Source: Desulfovibrio sp. Fe33 (lineage in GTDB: Bacteria; Desulfobacterota; Desulfovibrionia; Desulfovibrionales; Desulfovibrionaceae). Taken from it: a stretch of 64,000 bases of DNA. The DNA lies in the NCBI RefSeq assembly GCF_028532725.1, contig NZ_JAQKGU010000007.1:62001-126000 (forward strand), written 5' to 3'. Positions 41,688 through 51,066 of this stretch are shown here, one piece after another. The position numbers and the translations under genes were made by a program. Numbering within the stretch: position 1 is the stretch's first letter; each line of letters starts with the position of its first letter. A model generated the notes under the pieces. It saw only the letters and a list, made by a program, of their open reading frames with translations, had not been told where the DNA came from and did no database searches.

Positions 41688-42286
41688 TCGTGCTCCTGCG
41701 TCACGGCCGAACGGCGGGCGGCGATGGGGTATGTGTCGGCAGGACACCTCTGCGACTTTCCGCTGAAGGCGAGGCGCAGGCGCGTGCGCTGGCCGAGGAG
41801 CTGGGCGCGGTTCCGTTCGCGCGGCTGTATTCCAGCCCCGCTGTTCGGGCGCGGGACACCCTCGGGCCGCTGGCGGAGAGGCTCGGGCTGCCCGTGGAGA
41901 TATTGCCCGAGATGGACGAGATCGACATGGGCGCGTGGGACGGTTTGGCCTTCGATGATATCCGGAGACGTTTTCCGGAGGAATACGCGGTGCGGGGTAG
42001 CCGATTCGGCAGTTTTCGCGCGCCCGGCGGGGAGAGCTTCGAAGACGTGGCCCGTCGGGCCATGAACGTCTTGGAGGGATTGGCCGACGGGAAGCATCCC
42101 GTGCTGGTGGCGACTCACGCGGGCGTGATCCGGACTGTGCTTTGCCGCGTGACGGATCATCCTTTGGACGACCTGTTCCGGTTCAAACCTGGACACGCCC
42201 GGTGCACGGTGCTGCGCCGGGAAGGAAACGGTTTTGGCCTTGCGGCGGCCGATCTGGAAGCCGGGGCTATACGTGCTTTTTTTTGA
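41684..42286 (+). CDS. Histidine phosphatase (phosphoglycerate mutase-like) family protein
   Basis: A 200-residue phosphatase starting at GTG, overlapping the preceding stop. The phosphohistidine motif is VLLRHGRTAGG (His7), the second Arg motif is YSSPAVRARDT, the acid is in EMDEIDMGAWDG, and the second His is in VATHAGVIRTVLC. Small members of this family include alpha-ribazole phosphatase (CobC) and sugar phosphatases. As last gene of the aldehyde oxidoreductase island it may remove a phosphate from a pathway intermediate. A CobC role is possible, but no cobalamin genes are nearby. Confidence 0.88.
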   Translation: MIVLLRHGRTAGGDGVCVGRTPLRLSAEGEAQARALAEELGAVPFARLYSSPAVRARDTLGPLAERLGLPVEILPEMDEIDMGAWDGLAFDDIRRRFPEEYAVRGSRFGSFRAPGGESFEDVARRAMNVLEGLADGKHPVLVATHAGVIRTVLCRVTDHPLDDLFRFKPGHARCTVLRREGNGFGLAAADLEAGAIRAFF

Positions 42287-42306
42287 GCGGCCTTTCGGGC
42301 CGTGGC

Positions 42307-43191
42307 CTATGTCCGTTTCTGGACGAATTTCGACGTGCTGGAATAGAAGATATTATAGACCAGGGTCAACAGGCAGGCGAAGACCGCCGAGCCGATGCCT
42401 ATGGCCACGTTGTAGAAGGGGGGCGCGGTCAGCGCGAGCCGGATCAGCAGGGTGGCCAGCGCGAAACCGGAGTTGCGGAAGATAGCGCGGAATTCGGGCA
42501 GAAAACGTTGGGCGATGAGCACCAGCATGATGTCGCTGAAGATCAGCACCGTGTAGAAATTCTTGAAGAAGTGGAAGGGATGCTCGCCATTCAGCACGCG
42601 CAGGCCGTTCTGGATGCCCATACCCACGAAAATACCCAGCATGACCAGGGCCACCAGTTTCTTGGCGGCCACGAATTTGAACAGCGGTTCCCCTTTCTTG
42701 AGGGTTTCGTCCAGGTTGCCGCGCAGGAGCGAGTAAACTCCGAGCAGGCAGAAGATGACCACGGCTCCGCCGCCGTCCGAGATGATGATCCAAAGTTCCT
42801 GTTCATGCCCGGTGACCGTGATGGGTTCCGGGAAGTCTGCCAGCGCCTTGAAGGCGCTCCGCATCAGGATCAGCGCGAGGATTTCGAATTGTTTGCCCAC
42901 GGCCTTGGAAATGGAGCAGGGCAGGGTGAATATGAGGCTGACGACTTCCAGGATCAGGACCAGGGTGAAGGCCAGGTTGATGGCCATGTAGTGGCTGGTG
43001 GGAATGATCTCCCCGAAATGACCGGGAATCCATCCCTGCCGCTTCATCTCTATGACGCCCAGGGCGAGAATGAAGACCACCACCAGAAATCCGGCTACGG
43101 CCCTCTGGGTGGAGTCCTTCTCCCAGTAATGGTGCAGGGGATCGAAGGCGAAGGTCGCCAAGTCGTATATCTTGTGCATGGGATGCTGCAT
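42307..43191 (-). CDS. Multi-helix membrane protein of unknown function
   Basis: A 294-residue inner-membrane protein with about seven helices (roughly residues 30-47, 68-88, 100-115, 135-155, 175-195, 210-228, 240-285). The loops include GWIPGHFGEIIPTSHYMAINLAF, where a His and acidic residues lie near the membrane, and a charged N-terminal segment with DPLHHYWEKDSTQR. The start follows GGAGG at 5 nt. No family is recognised. It is convergent with the island's phosphatase gene, 20 nt apart, and lies downstream of the helicase gene on the same strand, about 100 nt away. It is probably an independent transcript. Confidence 0.75.
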   Translation of the reverse strand: MQHPMHKIYDLATFAFDPLHHYWEKDSTQRAVAGFLVVVFILALGVIEMKRQGWIPGHFGEIIPTSHYMAINLAFTLVLILEVVSLIFTLPCSISKAVGKQFEILALILMRSAFKALADFPEPITVTGHEQELWIIISDGGGAVVIFCLLGVYSLLRGNLDETLKKGEPLFKFVAAKKLVALVMLGIFVGMGIQNGLRVLNGEHPFHFFKNFYTVLIFSDIMLVLIAQRFLPEFRAIFRNSGFALATLLIRLALTAPPFYNVAIGIGSAVFACLLTLVYNIFYSSTSKFVQKRT

Positions 43192-43294
43192 GTCGCCTCC
43201 GCGGATGAACCCGTCAGTCGTGCGCCGTCAGGGACGCGGGTGCTGAATTATCAGGAGCGGCAGCCGATGTAAACAGGATGCATTCCTATTTAAC

Positions 43295-46200
43295 TTAAAT
43301 TTCAAAAAGCATCTCAAGATCATCGCGGGTCAGGCTCTTCAGGGCCGACTGGCCGGGAATAATGGCTTCCGCAACGTCCTTTTTCTGCTCCTGCAATTTG
43401 AGGATGCGCTCTTCCACGGTGTTCTGGCAGATCATCTTGTAGGCGAAGACCTGACGCTTCTGGCCGATACGGTGCGTGCGGTCCGTGGCCTGGTTTTCCA
43501 CGGCCGGGTTCCACCACGGGTCGTAGTGGATGACGTAGTCCGCGGAGGTCAGGTTCAGGCCGGTGCCGCCCGCCTTCAGCGAAATGAGGAAGATGGGGAT
43601 GTCCGGGTCCTCGTTGAAGCGGTCCACCTGTTCGAAGCGGTCCTTGGAGGAGCCGTCCAGGTAGGCGAAGGGAATTTCCCTGATTTGCAACCAGTTGCGG
43701 ATGACATGGAGCATCTGCACGAACTGGGAGAAGACCAGCACCTTGTGGCCGCCTTCGATTATGTCCACCACCAGGTCCTTGAAGGCGTCGAACTTGCCGG
43801 AAGGCAGGTTGGTGGACACGCCGGGCATGTCGAGCTTGAGCAGGCGCGGGTGGCAGCATATCTGGCGGAGCTTGAGCAGGGCGTCCAGAATGGACATCTG
43901 GCTCTTGGCCATGCCCTTTTCGTCCACGTCCTTGAGCACCTGATCCTTGAGCTTTTTCGCCAGGGCGTTGTAGAGCTCGCGCTGTTCCTCCACCAATTCG
44001 CAATAGTGGGTGGTCTCGATCTTGGGCGGCAGGTCCTTGGCCACCTCCGCCTTGGTGCGGCGGAGGATGAACGGTTTGACCCTGGTGCGCAGGTATTCCA
44101 GCGTTTCCTCGTCGCCGTCCTTGATGGGCTTGACGATGCCGCGCTGGAAGGAGTGCTGGGAGCCGAGGAAACCGGGCATGAGAAATTCGAACAGGGACCA
44201 GAGCTCGAACAGGTTGTTTTCGATGGGCGTGCCCGACAGGCAGACGCGCAGGCCCGCGTCGAGCTTACGCACGGAACGGGCGGTGATGGTGTTCGGGTTC
44301 TTGATGTTCTGGGCTTCGTCCAGAATGACGCTGGCGTATTCGTATTTCAGCAACTCGTCCAGGTCCCGCCTAAGCAGGGCGTAGGTGGTGATGACCAGGT
44401 TGGAATCCTTGATGTGCTGGAAGAGGCCTTCGCGCTTGGCGCCGTAAATGGTCAGCCGTTTCAGGCCGGGCACGAACTTTTGCGCTTCGCGCTCCCAGTT
44501 GGGCAAAACCGAGGTGGGAACGATGATGAGGTTCGGCCCATCCACGCCGTTGTCCACCAGGGACTGGATGTAGGACAGGGTCTGGATGGTTTTGCCCAGT
44601 CCCATTTCATCGGCCAGGATGCCGCCGAAGCCGTATTCGCGCAGGAAGTTCAGATAGCTGAGACCCTGGACCTGATAGGGACGCAGGGTGGCCTGCAATT
44701 CCTTGGGCTGCGGGATTATTCTTATTTGTTCAAAATTATTGATCTTTTCACGCAGCTTTACGAAAAATTCGTCGGTCTGGGCCTGGGGCAGGTCTTCCAG
44801 GATCTTTTCGAGCACCGGGGCCTCGAACTGGTTGAACTGCTGTTTGGGGGCCTTCTCGGGGTCATAGCCCAGCGCCTTGAGCTTGTGGGCGAGTTTCTTC
44901 AGCCAAGACTCGGGCAGGCTGGTGTAGGAGCCGTCCTTGAGCTGGACGTACCGCTTGCCCTTGGTCCACGCCTCCCAAATAACCTCGATGGGAACGCGCT
45001 GTTCATCGTACTGCACGGCGAGTTCGAGGTTGAACCACTTGTCTTCCTCGTCGCTCTCCACTTCGGCCACGACCTGCGGTTGCGTGGTGCGGACCTTGTA
45101 GCGGGTCAGGTTCTGTTCGCCGTAAACCCGGTAGGCCTCCACAAGCTGGGGATAGTGGTCGAGCAGGAAGTTAATGGCTTCCTCCTGTTCCATGAACCAG
45201 ATGTGGTTGTTCCTGGGTTGGAAATTCATGTCCTGCAACTCGCTCAAGAGACGGGCTTCCTCGTCCTGGGCACGGCGGATGAGATAGGACTTGCCTCCCT
45301 CGTGGTAGGAGCCGGTTTGCAGGTCCGGGTTGGGGCCGGGCATGATGAATTCGCCGTGCTCGTTGGAGTAGATGTTCTGAATCTTGAGCACGAGCAGGGA
45401 GCCTTCCTCGTCCAGGTAAAGCTTGGGATCGTAGTCGGCGTCCTGGAAGATGGGGCCGACGCGTTCGAGGAAGTCCTCCTGGCCGTAGAGGTCGCTGACG
45501 GGAATCTGGGTCCAGACGCGGTCGAGGAATTCGGACACGTCTGCATGGGGCACGATGGGCTTTTGCTCCACCATGGCCTGGACCAGCTTGGGCTCCAGCC
45601 CGGTCTGCACCGGATAGAAGGAATTCTTGTAGTAGACCCAGAGCGGCAGGCGGCCGTAAAAATATATTTCTTCCTCATCGGTGATGGGGAAGGGCATCTT
45701 GTCCTCGCGGGCGAGCAGAATCTCGAAGTTCAGGCCGTCCTCGCTCAGGGTGGGGGAGAGCTTGAGCTGCATGGTCTTGGATTCGATGGTAACCGGCTGA
45801 TCGGTTTCGCGCAGATAGAGATAATACTCGTTCTTGATCGCCCTGAAGAACCAGGAGTGCAGACCCGCCGGAATTTCCACCTTGTGCCCCCAATAGTCGA
45901 GGTAGTGGCCGATTTGTTCGGCCACGCCGGGGAGGGCGGGAGAAGTGTCGCACCAGTCGGAGTTCTCTACGATCTGGGCCAGAGTGACTTCGTTTTGCAC
46001 CTGGGAGATGCCGGATTTGTTCTGGCGGGCGCGGAAGAAGGCAACCTGGAGGCGGCCGAGTTCCGGATAGATGCGGTATATAAGGTAATGACGCCCGGCT
46101 TCGGGTTCGAGCTCGGTGGCGAAAAAGGGACGGAAGGTCTGTCGCCAGTCCGTGCGCGGCGTGGGCATCTCTCCGCCGGATTCGGTGTCCAGGGATTTGA

Positions 46201-46504
46201 GCAATTTGACCGCCGTGGCCGCCACGTGACGGCAGACCCCGGAAAAGGAGTCGGGACAATTGCAATAGAAATTGATGGTCCTGTCGGAGAGGTTCAAGCC
46301 GATTTCAGACGTATAGTTCTGGAAATCGTCCCCGTGCACCTGACCATCAATGTCCCAGTACTGTTCCCGTTTTTTGAGGTCCAGTTTGGCGACGCCGTTA
46401 TCGGCCACGATTCCATGGGCGCTCTCCAAAATATAATCGGGTACGCTGTCGCCAATGAAATCCTGCAATATGGATTTGACTATCTGTTCTTCACCGCTGC
46501 TCAT
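43295..46504 (-). CDS. SWIM zinc-finger SNF2-family DEAD/DEAH helicase
   Basis: A 1069-residue Swi2/Snf2 ATPase. A SWIM zinc finger near residues 80-95 reads CNCPDSFSGVCRH (CxC...CxH). A long middle region (100-590) is typical of bacterial HepA-like SNF2 proteins. The helicase core has motif I ILADEMGLGKTIQ (about 630), motif II DEAQNIKN, LSGTPIENNLFELWSLFEFL (III), LVFSQFVQML, SLKAGGTGLNLTSADYVIHYDPWWNPAVE (V) and DRTHRIGQKRQVF (VI). Such proteins move on duplex DNA and remodel bound proteins such as RNA polymerase. It is complete and monocistronic. Its GC content matches the surroundings, so it is probably a core gene. Confidence 0.93.
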   Translation of the reverse strand: MSSGEEQIVKSILQDFIGDSVPDYILESAHGIVADNGVAKLDLKKREQYWDIDGQVHGDDFQNYTSEIGLNLSDRTINFYCNCPDSFSGVCRHVAATAVKLLKSLDTESGGEMPTPRTDWRQTFRPFFATELEPEAGRHYLIYRIYPELGRLQVAFFRARQNKSGISQVQNEVTLAQIVENSDWCDTSPALPGVAEQIGHYLDYWGHKVEIPAGLHSWFFRAIKNEYYLYLRETDQPVTIESKTMQLKLSPTLSEDGLNFEILLAREDKMPFPITDEEEIYFYGRLPLWVYYKNSFYPVQTGLEPKLVQAMVEQKPIVPHADVSEFLDRVWTQIPVSDLYGQEDFLERVGPIFQDADYDPKLYLDEEGSLLVLKIQNIYSNEHGEFIMPGPNPDLQTGSYHEGGKSYLIRRAQDEEARLLSELQDMNFQPRNNHIWFMEQEEAINFLLDHYPQLVEAYRVYGEQNLTRYKVRTTQPQVVAEVESDEEDKWFNLELAVQYDEQRVPIEVIWEAWTKGKRYVQLKDGSYTSLPESWLKKLAHKLKALGYDPEKAPKQQFNQFEAPVLEKILEDLPQAQTDEFFVKLREKINNFEQIRIIPQPKELQATLRPYQVQGLSYLNFLREYGFGGILADEMGLGKTIQTLSYIQSLVDNGVDGPNLIIVPTSVLPNWEREAQKFVPGLKRLTIYGAKREGLFQHIKDSNLVITTYALLRRDLDELLKYEYASVILDEAQNIKNPNTITARSVRKLDAGLRVCLSGTPIENNLFELWSLFEFLMPGFLGSQHSFQRGIVKPIKDGDEETLEYLRTRVKPFILRRTKAEVAKDLPPKIETTHYCELVEEQRELYNALAKKLKDQVLKDVDEKGMAKSQMSILDALLKLRQICCHPRLLKLDMPGVSTNLPSGKFDAFKDLVVDIIEGGHKVLVFSQFVQMLHVIRNWLQIREIPFAYLDGSSKDRFEQVDRFNEDPDIPIFLISLKAGGTGLNLTSADYVIHYDPWWNPAVENQATDRTHRIGQKRQVFAYKMICQNTVEERILKLQEQKKDVAEAIIPGQSALKSLTRDDLEMLFEI

Positions 46505-46702
46505 CGAAAATCTCGTGGAATCATCATCTGAATAAATTTGAACAGGACTTCTTACATATAACCCTGCTAATGGGCAAGCTGGATTTGTTCCCCCCTATGT
46601 CCATGTGGACTCTTGGCTTTTTGAACACGTTGGTCCATACTGGAAACATCAGCCACGCTCGCATAATTGTATGGGCCAACCAAAGTGCTTTTGCAAGGGA
46701 AA

Positions 46703-48337
46703 ATGAGACTCGCGAAACTGATTGCCGCCCTTCTTTGTTTGTTATTCGCCGTCGGGTGTTCCGACGGAGGCCCTGCCACGCCCGTTCCTCCCGTGAATCC
46801 CACAGAGATTCCTTCCGTGCCCGAGGGCGGCGGCACGTTGGTGGAACCCATGCTCGGCGAGCCGAGCAACCTGATATCCATTCTGGCCACGGACTCCGCC
46901 TCGCACACAATCGCGGGGCAGGTGTATGTCAGCCTGCTTAAATACGACAAGGACATCAATCTGGTGCCCTATGCGGCCGAGTCTTATGAGGTTCTTGACG
47001 GCGGCAGGCGTCTCCGCTTCAAGCTGCGCGAGGACATTTACTGGACCGATGGGGTCCAACTGACCGCCGACGACGTGGAGTTCACCTACCGCTTGACCAT
47101 CGATCCCAAGACGCCTACGGCCTATGCGGGCAATTTCAAGTTGGTCAAGGAGTTCCGCAAGACAGGGAAGTTCTCCTTCGAGGCGACCTACGAGCAACCT
47201 TTCGCCAAGGCGTTGGTCTCGTGGGCCACGGATATCCTGCCGAAGCATGTCCTCGAAGGGGAGAACCTGCTGGACACGAAGTACAGCCGCCAACCCGTCG
47301 GGGCGGGGCCGTATATGCTCAAGGAGTGGACCGCGGGCAGCCAGATCGTGCTTGAGGCCAACCCGACCTTCTTCGAAGGCAAGCCGTACATCGATTATCT
47401 CGTCTATCGCGTCATCCCGGACATGGGCACGCAGTTCCTGGAACTCAAGGCGGGCAATCTCGACACCATGGGGCTGGATTCTCTCCAATATCTCTATCAA
47501 ACATCGGGGCCTGGCTGGGACGGCAGCTTCCGCAAGTTCAGCTTCCTTTCCTTCGGCTACACGTTCCTCGGCTTCAATTTCAAGCACCCGTTTTTCCAGG
47601 ATGTGCGTGTGCGGCGGGCCATCGACTACGCCATTGACCGGCGGGAGCTCATCAAGGGAGTGCTCTACGGCATGGGCGAGGCGGCCAACGGGCCGTACAA
47701 GCCCGGCACCTGGCAGTACGACGATAACGTCAGGCCTCGTCCTTTCGACCCGGACAAGGCCAGGGCCCTGCTGGCCGAGGCAGGTTGGACGGATTCCGAC
47801 GGCGACGGCTGGCTGGACAAGGACGGCAAGCGGTTCGCCTTTTCCATCATCACCAACCAGGGCAATTCCCTGCGGATCAAGACCGGGGTCATTCTCCAGC
47901 AGCGGCTCAAGGACGTCGGCATCCAGGTTTCCCTGCGCACGGTGGAGTGGGCGGCGTTCATCAAGGAGTTCGTTGACAAGGGCCGTTTCGACGCTATTAT
48001 TTTGGGATGGAATATTCTACAGGACCCCGACATCTATAACGTGTGGCATTCCTCGATGGCCGTGGACGGGGGGCTCAATTTCACGCGCTACATCAATCCG
48101 GAGCTGGACGAGCTTCTCGAGCGCGGACGGCATCTGGTGCGGCAGGAGGAGCGCAAGCCCATCTACGACCGGGTGCAGGAAATCCTGCACGACGACGTTC
48201 CCTATTGTTTCCTCTACGTTCCCATGTCCCTGCCCATAGTCCAGGCCAGGATACAGAATATCGAGGCGGCCCCGGCCGGTATATCCTATAATTCCGAGAA
48301 GTGGTGGATACCACGCAGTCTGCAACACCAGCCGTAA
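46703..48337 (+). CDS. Family 5 extracellular solute-binding lipoprotein (oligopeptide-type ABC)
   Basis: A 544-residue exported lipoprotein: signal MRLAKLIAALLCLLFAVGCSDGG with lipobox AVGC. The mature part is SBP_bac_5: GGTLVEPMLGEPSNLISILATDSASH, YEVLDGGRRLRFKLREDIYWTDGVQLTADDVEFTYRLT and VRRAIDYAIDRRELIKGVLYGMG. Ligands of this family are peptides, nickel or other small molecules. The start follows AAGGGAAA; an in-frame ATG at 46667 would delay the signal. The permease and ATPase genes are not adjacent; the rel gene follows after 15 nt. Confidence 0.92.
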   Translation: MRLAKLIAALLCLLFAVGCSDGGPATPVPPVNPTEIPSVPEGGGTLVEPMLGEPSNLISILATDSASHTIAGQVYVSLLKYDKDINLVPYAAESYEVLDGGRRLRFKLREDIYWTDGVQLTADDVEFTYRLTIDPKTPTAYAGNFKLVKEFRKTGKFSFEATYEQPFAKALVSWATDILPKHVLEGENLLDTKYSRQPVGAGPYMLKEWTAGSQIVLEANPTFFEGKPYIDYLVYRVIPDMGTQFLELKAGNLDTMGLDSLQYLYQTSGPGWDGSFRKFSFLSFGYTFLGFNFKHPFFQDVRVRRAIDYAIDRRELIKGVLYGMGEAANGPYKPGTWQYDDNVRPRPFDPDKARALLAEAGWTDSDGDGWLDKDGKRFAFSIITNQGNSLRIKTGVILQQRLKDVGIQVSLRTVEWAAFIKEFVDKGRFDAIILGWNILQDPDIYNVWHSSMAVDGGLNFTRYINPELDELLERGRHLVRQEERKPIYDRVQEILHDDVPYCFLYVPMSLPIVQARIQNIEAAPAGISYNSEKWWIPRSLQHQP

Positions 48338-48352
48338 GGCGGACGTACATAC

Positions 48353-50554
48353 ATGATTCGCATTAACGAAATCACCGACAAGGTGGCCTCATATATCAAG
48401 GACCCCGATCTGGATTTGATCCAGCGGGCCTACGTTTTTTCCGCACAAGCGCATGACGGCGTGGTGCGGCGATCCGGCGAGCCGTATATCTCCCATCCCA
48501 TGAATGTCGCCTATCTTCTGGCCGACATGCAGCTCGATGAGGCTTCCGTGGCCGCCGGTCTCCTGCACGACACAGTGGAGGACACGGACACCACGGTCGA
48601 TGAGATCGAGGAACTTTTCGGCTCGGATGTGGCCGACATCGTGGACGGCGTGACCAAGATCAGCCGCATGGAATTCGAGTCCAAGGCCGTGCAGCAGGCC
48701 GAGAACATCCGCAAGCTCATTCTGGCCATGGCCGAGGATATCCGCGTGCTCATGGTCAAGCTGGCCGACAGGCTGCACAACATGCGTACCCTGGAGTTCA
48801 TGAAGCCGGTCAAGCAGCGGCTCATCGCCCGGGAGACCCAGGACATCTATGCGCCGCTGGCCAACCGGCTGGGCCTGCACAGGGTCAAGACCGAGCTTGA
48901 GGACCTTTGTCTGCGCTATCTGCGCCCCGACGTCTACGCCCAGCTTTCCGATGCCGTGCACGAGCACCGGGCCGCGGGCGAGCCGTATATCGACAAGGTT
49001 ATCGACCTTATCAACGACATGCTCCGGAAGAACAAGATTCAGGGGCGGGTCTTCGGCCGGACCAAGCACCTGCATTCCATCCAGATCAAGATGGAGCAGC
49101 AGGGGCTGACCTTCGACGAAATTTACGACCTTATCGCCTTCCGGGTTATCGTTACCTCTTTGAAGGACTGCTACGCCGTGCTGGGCCTGATCCACGCGGC
49201 CTGGCGGCCCGTGCCGGGACGGTTCAAGGACTATATCTCCATCCCGAAGGCGAACATGTACCAGTCTCTCCACTCCACGGTCATGGGGCCGGACGGGGAG
49301 CGTATCGAGATTCAGATCCGCACCGAGGAGATGCATAAGATCGCCGAATACGGCGTGGCCGCCCACTGGCAGTATAAGGAAGTGGGCAAAGGGGTCAAAA
49401 AGGGCAAGACCACCGGTCGGCGCGACGCCGAGCGGTACACCTGGCTCAAGCAGATCATGGATTGGCAGCGCGAGCTTTCCGATCCCCGCGAATTCATGTC
49501 CTCGTTGCGGCTGGAGATGTTCCAGGACGAGGTCTACGTGTTTACGCCCAACGGCGACATCAAGGAACTGCCCGATGGGGCCACGCCCGTCGACTTCGCC
49601 TATTTCATTCACTCCGAAGTGGGTGACAAGTGTGCCGGAGCCAAGGTCAACGGCCGCATCGTGCCCTTGCAGTACCGTTTGCAGAACGGTGATTCGGTGG
49701 AGATCATCACCGACAAGAACCGCGTGCCCAGCCGCGACTGGCTGAAATTCGTCAAGACCGCCAAGGCGCGGACCCGGATCAAGCATTACATCCGTACCGT
49801 CGAGAAGGAACGCGCCATCAACCTGGCCAAGGAGATGCTTGAGAAGGAAGGGCGTCGGGTCGGCATCAATATTCAGAAGGCCATCAAGGACGGCGAGCTC
49901 ATCAAGCTGGCCGGGGAGTTCAACTGCGGCAGCGTGGACGAGTTGCTGACCCAGGTGGGCTTCTCGCGTTTTACCCCGCGCAAGGTCATCAAACGACTAT
50001 ATGCGGCCCTGCATGGCGAGACCCTGGACGAGCGCAAGCTCAAGGAAAAGGTTGCCCCGGAACCCGAGGAAGAGCCGGTCGTCGCTTCCGGCGTGGAAAT
50101 CGGCAAGAAGCCCAAGGCCGACGGATTGCAGATTTCCGGTGTGGACAATGTCCTCGTGCGCTTCGCCAGTTGCTGCAACCCCCTGCCTGGCGAGCCCATC
50201 ATCGGCTACATCACCCGGGGCCGTGGCGTGACGGTGCACCGCATCGACTGTCCGAACGTCGGCAATTTCGAGGACGAGCGTCTGCTTCAGGTCAGTTGGG
50301 AGGGCGTGGAGGAGAAGCCGTATCCGGCAAAGGTCAAGATCAAGTGCCTGAACAAGCCCGGTATGCTTGGCCGCATCTGCACCATGCTCGCGGATATGGA
50401 CGTCAACATCGATTCCGGCAATTTCGAATCCAAGGTGGACGGCACCTCGATGCTCAACTTCACCGTCGAGGTCAAGAGCCTGGACCAGCTCTATGCGGCC
50501 CTGGCCGAAGTCAAGAAACTCAAGGCCGTCAAGGAAGCCATCCGCGTTTCCTGA
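48353..50554 (+). CDS. rel: Bifunctional (p)ppGpp synthetase/hydrolase (RelA/SpoT)
   Basis: A 733-residue Rel/SpoT homologue, the stringent-response enzyme. The N-terminal HD hydrolase domain is intact (VAAGLLHDTVEDTDTT, then LMVKLADRLHNMRTLEFM), so hydrolysis is expected. The synthetase domain follows (HLHSIQIKMEQQGLTFDEIYDLIAFRVI, KDYISIPKANMYQSLHSTVMGP, EIQIRTEEMHKIAEYGVAAHW). Then TGS (DEVYVFTPNGDIKELPDGATPVDFAYFIHSEVG), a zinc-finger-like region with SCCNPLPG, and a C-terminal ACT domain. Length and order are standard. A strong terminator follows. Confidence 0.96.
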   Translation: MIRINEITDKVASYIKDPDLDLIQRAYVFSAQAHDGVVRRSGEPYISHPMNVAYLLADMQLDEASVAAGLLHDTVEDTDTTVDEIEELFGSDVADIVDGVTKISRMEFESKAVQQAENIRKLILAMAEDIRVLMVKLADRLHNMRTLEFMKPVKQRLIARETQDIYAPLANRLGLHRVKTELEDLCLRYLRPDVYAQLSDAVHEHRAAGEPYIDKVIDLINDMLRKNKIQGRVFGRTKHLHSIQIKMEQQGLTFDEIYDLIAFRVIVTSLKDCYAVLGLIHAAWRPVPGRFKDYISIPKANMYQSLHSTVMGPDGERIEIQIRTEEMHKIAEYGVAAHWQYKEVGKGVKKGKTTGRRDAERYTWLKQIMDWQRELSDPREFMSSLRLEMFQDEVYVFTPNGDIKELPDGATPVDFAYFIHSEVGDKCAGAKVNGRIVPLQYRLQNGDSVEIITDKNRVPSRDWLKFVKTAKARTRIKHYIRTVEKERAINLAKEMLEKEGRRVGINIQKAIKDGELIKLAGEFNCGSVDELLTQVGFSRFTPRKVIKRLYAALHGETLDERKLKEKVAPEPEEEPVVASGVEIGKKPKADGLQISGVDNVLVRFASCCNPLPGEPIIGYITRGRGVTVHRIDCPNVGNFEDERLLQVSWEGVEEKPYPAKVKIKCLNKPGMLGRICTMLADMDVNIDSGNFESKVDGTSMLNFTVEVKSLDQLYAALAEVKKLKAVKEAIRVS

Positions 50555-50581
50555 CGCCCGCGCTGCAACGACCGCAAAGAA

Positions 50582-50608
50582 AAGGCCCGCCTGAAAGCGG
50601 GCCTTTTT
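50582..50608 (+). terminator. Terminator after rel
   Basis: A perfect 9-bp stem AAGGCCCGC / GCGGGCCTT with a 6-nt loop, followed by T residues to 50608. Confidence 0.93.
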
Positions 50609-50646
50609 CATTTAAGGGCGCTGTTATCCGGCACAAGCTCGTGCTC

Positions 50647-51015
50647 ATGCAACGTGAGCTGCGCCAAGATCCTTACTACGTAGGCGCTGAACGTGACCTG
50701 CTCTTGATGCATATCTGCGAGTTGCTCATCGACCGTCACTTCGCCGAAGGCTATGGCGAGCGTTGTTTCAAGCGCCACGAGAAGAAGTGGGGCAAGATGC
50801 GCGATTTCTGGGAACCGTTCTACTGCTACGAACCCGGCGACGTTGAGTCGGATCGCGGCCGTTGGGGCACGGATTGGCCAAAAGCTACCAGCCTGAAGCT
50901 GGAAGAAAAGGCTCGGGAAGAGATGCGTGCTTGCTTCGCCCATAAGCGTATGCTCACGGATCAGGACATCCAATACTTGTTCAAGCTGCTGAGCAAGCAC
51001 TACCGGCGCTGGTAG
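50647..51015 (+). CDS. Small protein of unknown function in an AT-richer insert
   Basis: A 122-residue soluble, strongly charged protein that I do not recognise. It is rich in aromatic and basic residues (FKRHEKKWGKMRDFWEPFYCYEPGDVESDRGRW), with a helical C-terminus TDQDIQYLFKLLSKHYRRW. Start assignment is uncertain: the ATG at 50647 and a GTG at 50641 lack a ribosome site, while AAGGG at 50614-50618 is best spaced for an ATC codon at 50626 in the same frame. The gene is tightly boxed between the rel terminator and a large hairpin at 51021. Its codon use is less GC-rich than rel, suggesting acquisition with the neighbouring PHP-ATPase gene. Confidence 0.65.
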   Translation: MQRELRQDPYYVGAERDLLLMHICELLIDRHFAEGYGERCFKRHEKKWGKMRDFWEPFYCYEPGDVESDRGRWGTDWPKATSLKLEEKAREEMRACFAHKRMLTDQDIQYLFKLLSKHYRRW

Positions 51016-51020
51016 ACAAA

Positions 51021-51055
51021 GAGAAAGGGACGGTCTTTTGGGCCGTCCCTTTCTC
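51021..51055. terminator. Bidirectional hairpin between convergent genes
   Basis: A perfect 13-bp stem GAGAAAGGGACGG / CCGTCCCTTTCTC with a 9-nt loop lies between the stops of the convergent genes. Neither strand has a long T run, so it may act as a weak terminator for both or as an RNA 3'-end stabiliser. Confidence 0.6.
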
Positions 51056-51066
51056 GGTTGACTATC

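Noticed and set aside
43472-46531. A 1019-codon open frame opposite the SNF2 helicase
   Set aside because: All helicase motifs are in the minus-strand frame; the plus-strand frame is low-complexity and Val/Gly/Glu-rich, as expected for an antisense shadow.
51021-51055. Transposon inverted repeat bounding the AT-rich insert
   Set aside because: The hairpin lies between the ends of convergent genes with a short loop, as for a terminator; no partner repeat or transposase gene was found.
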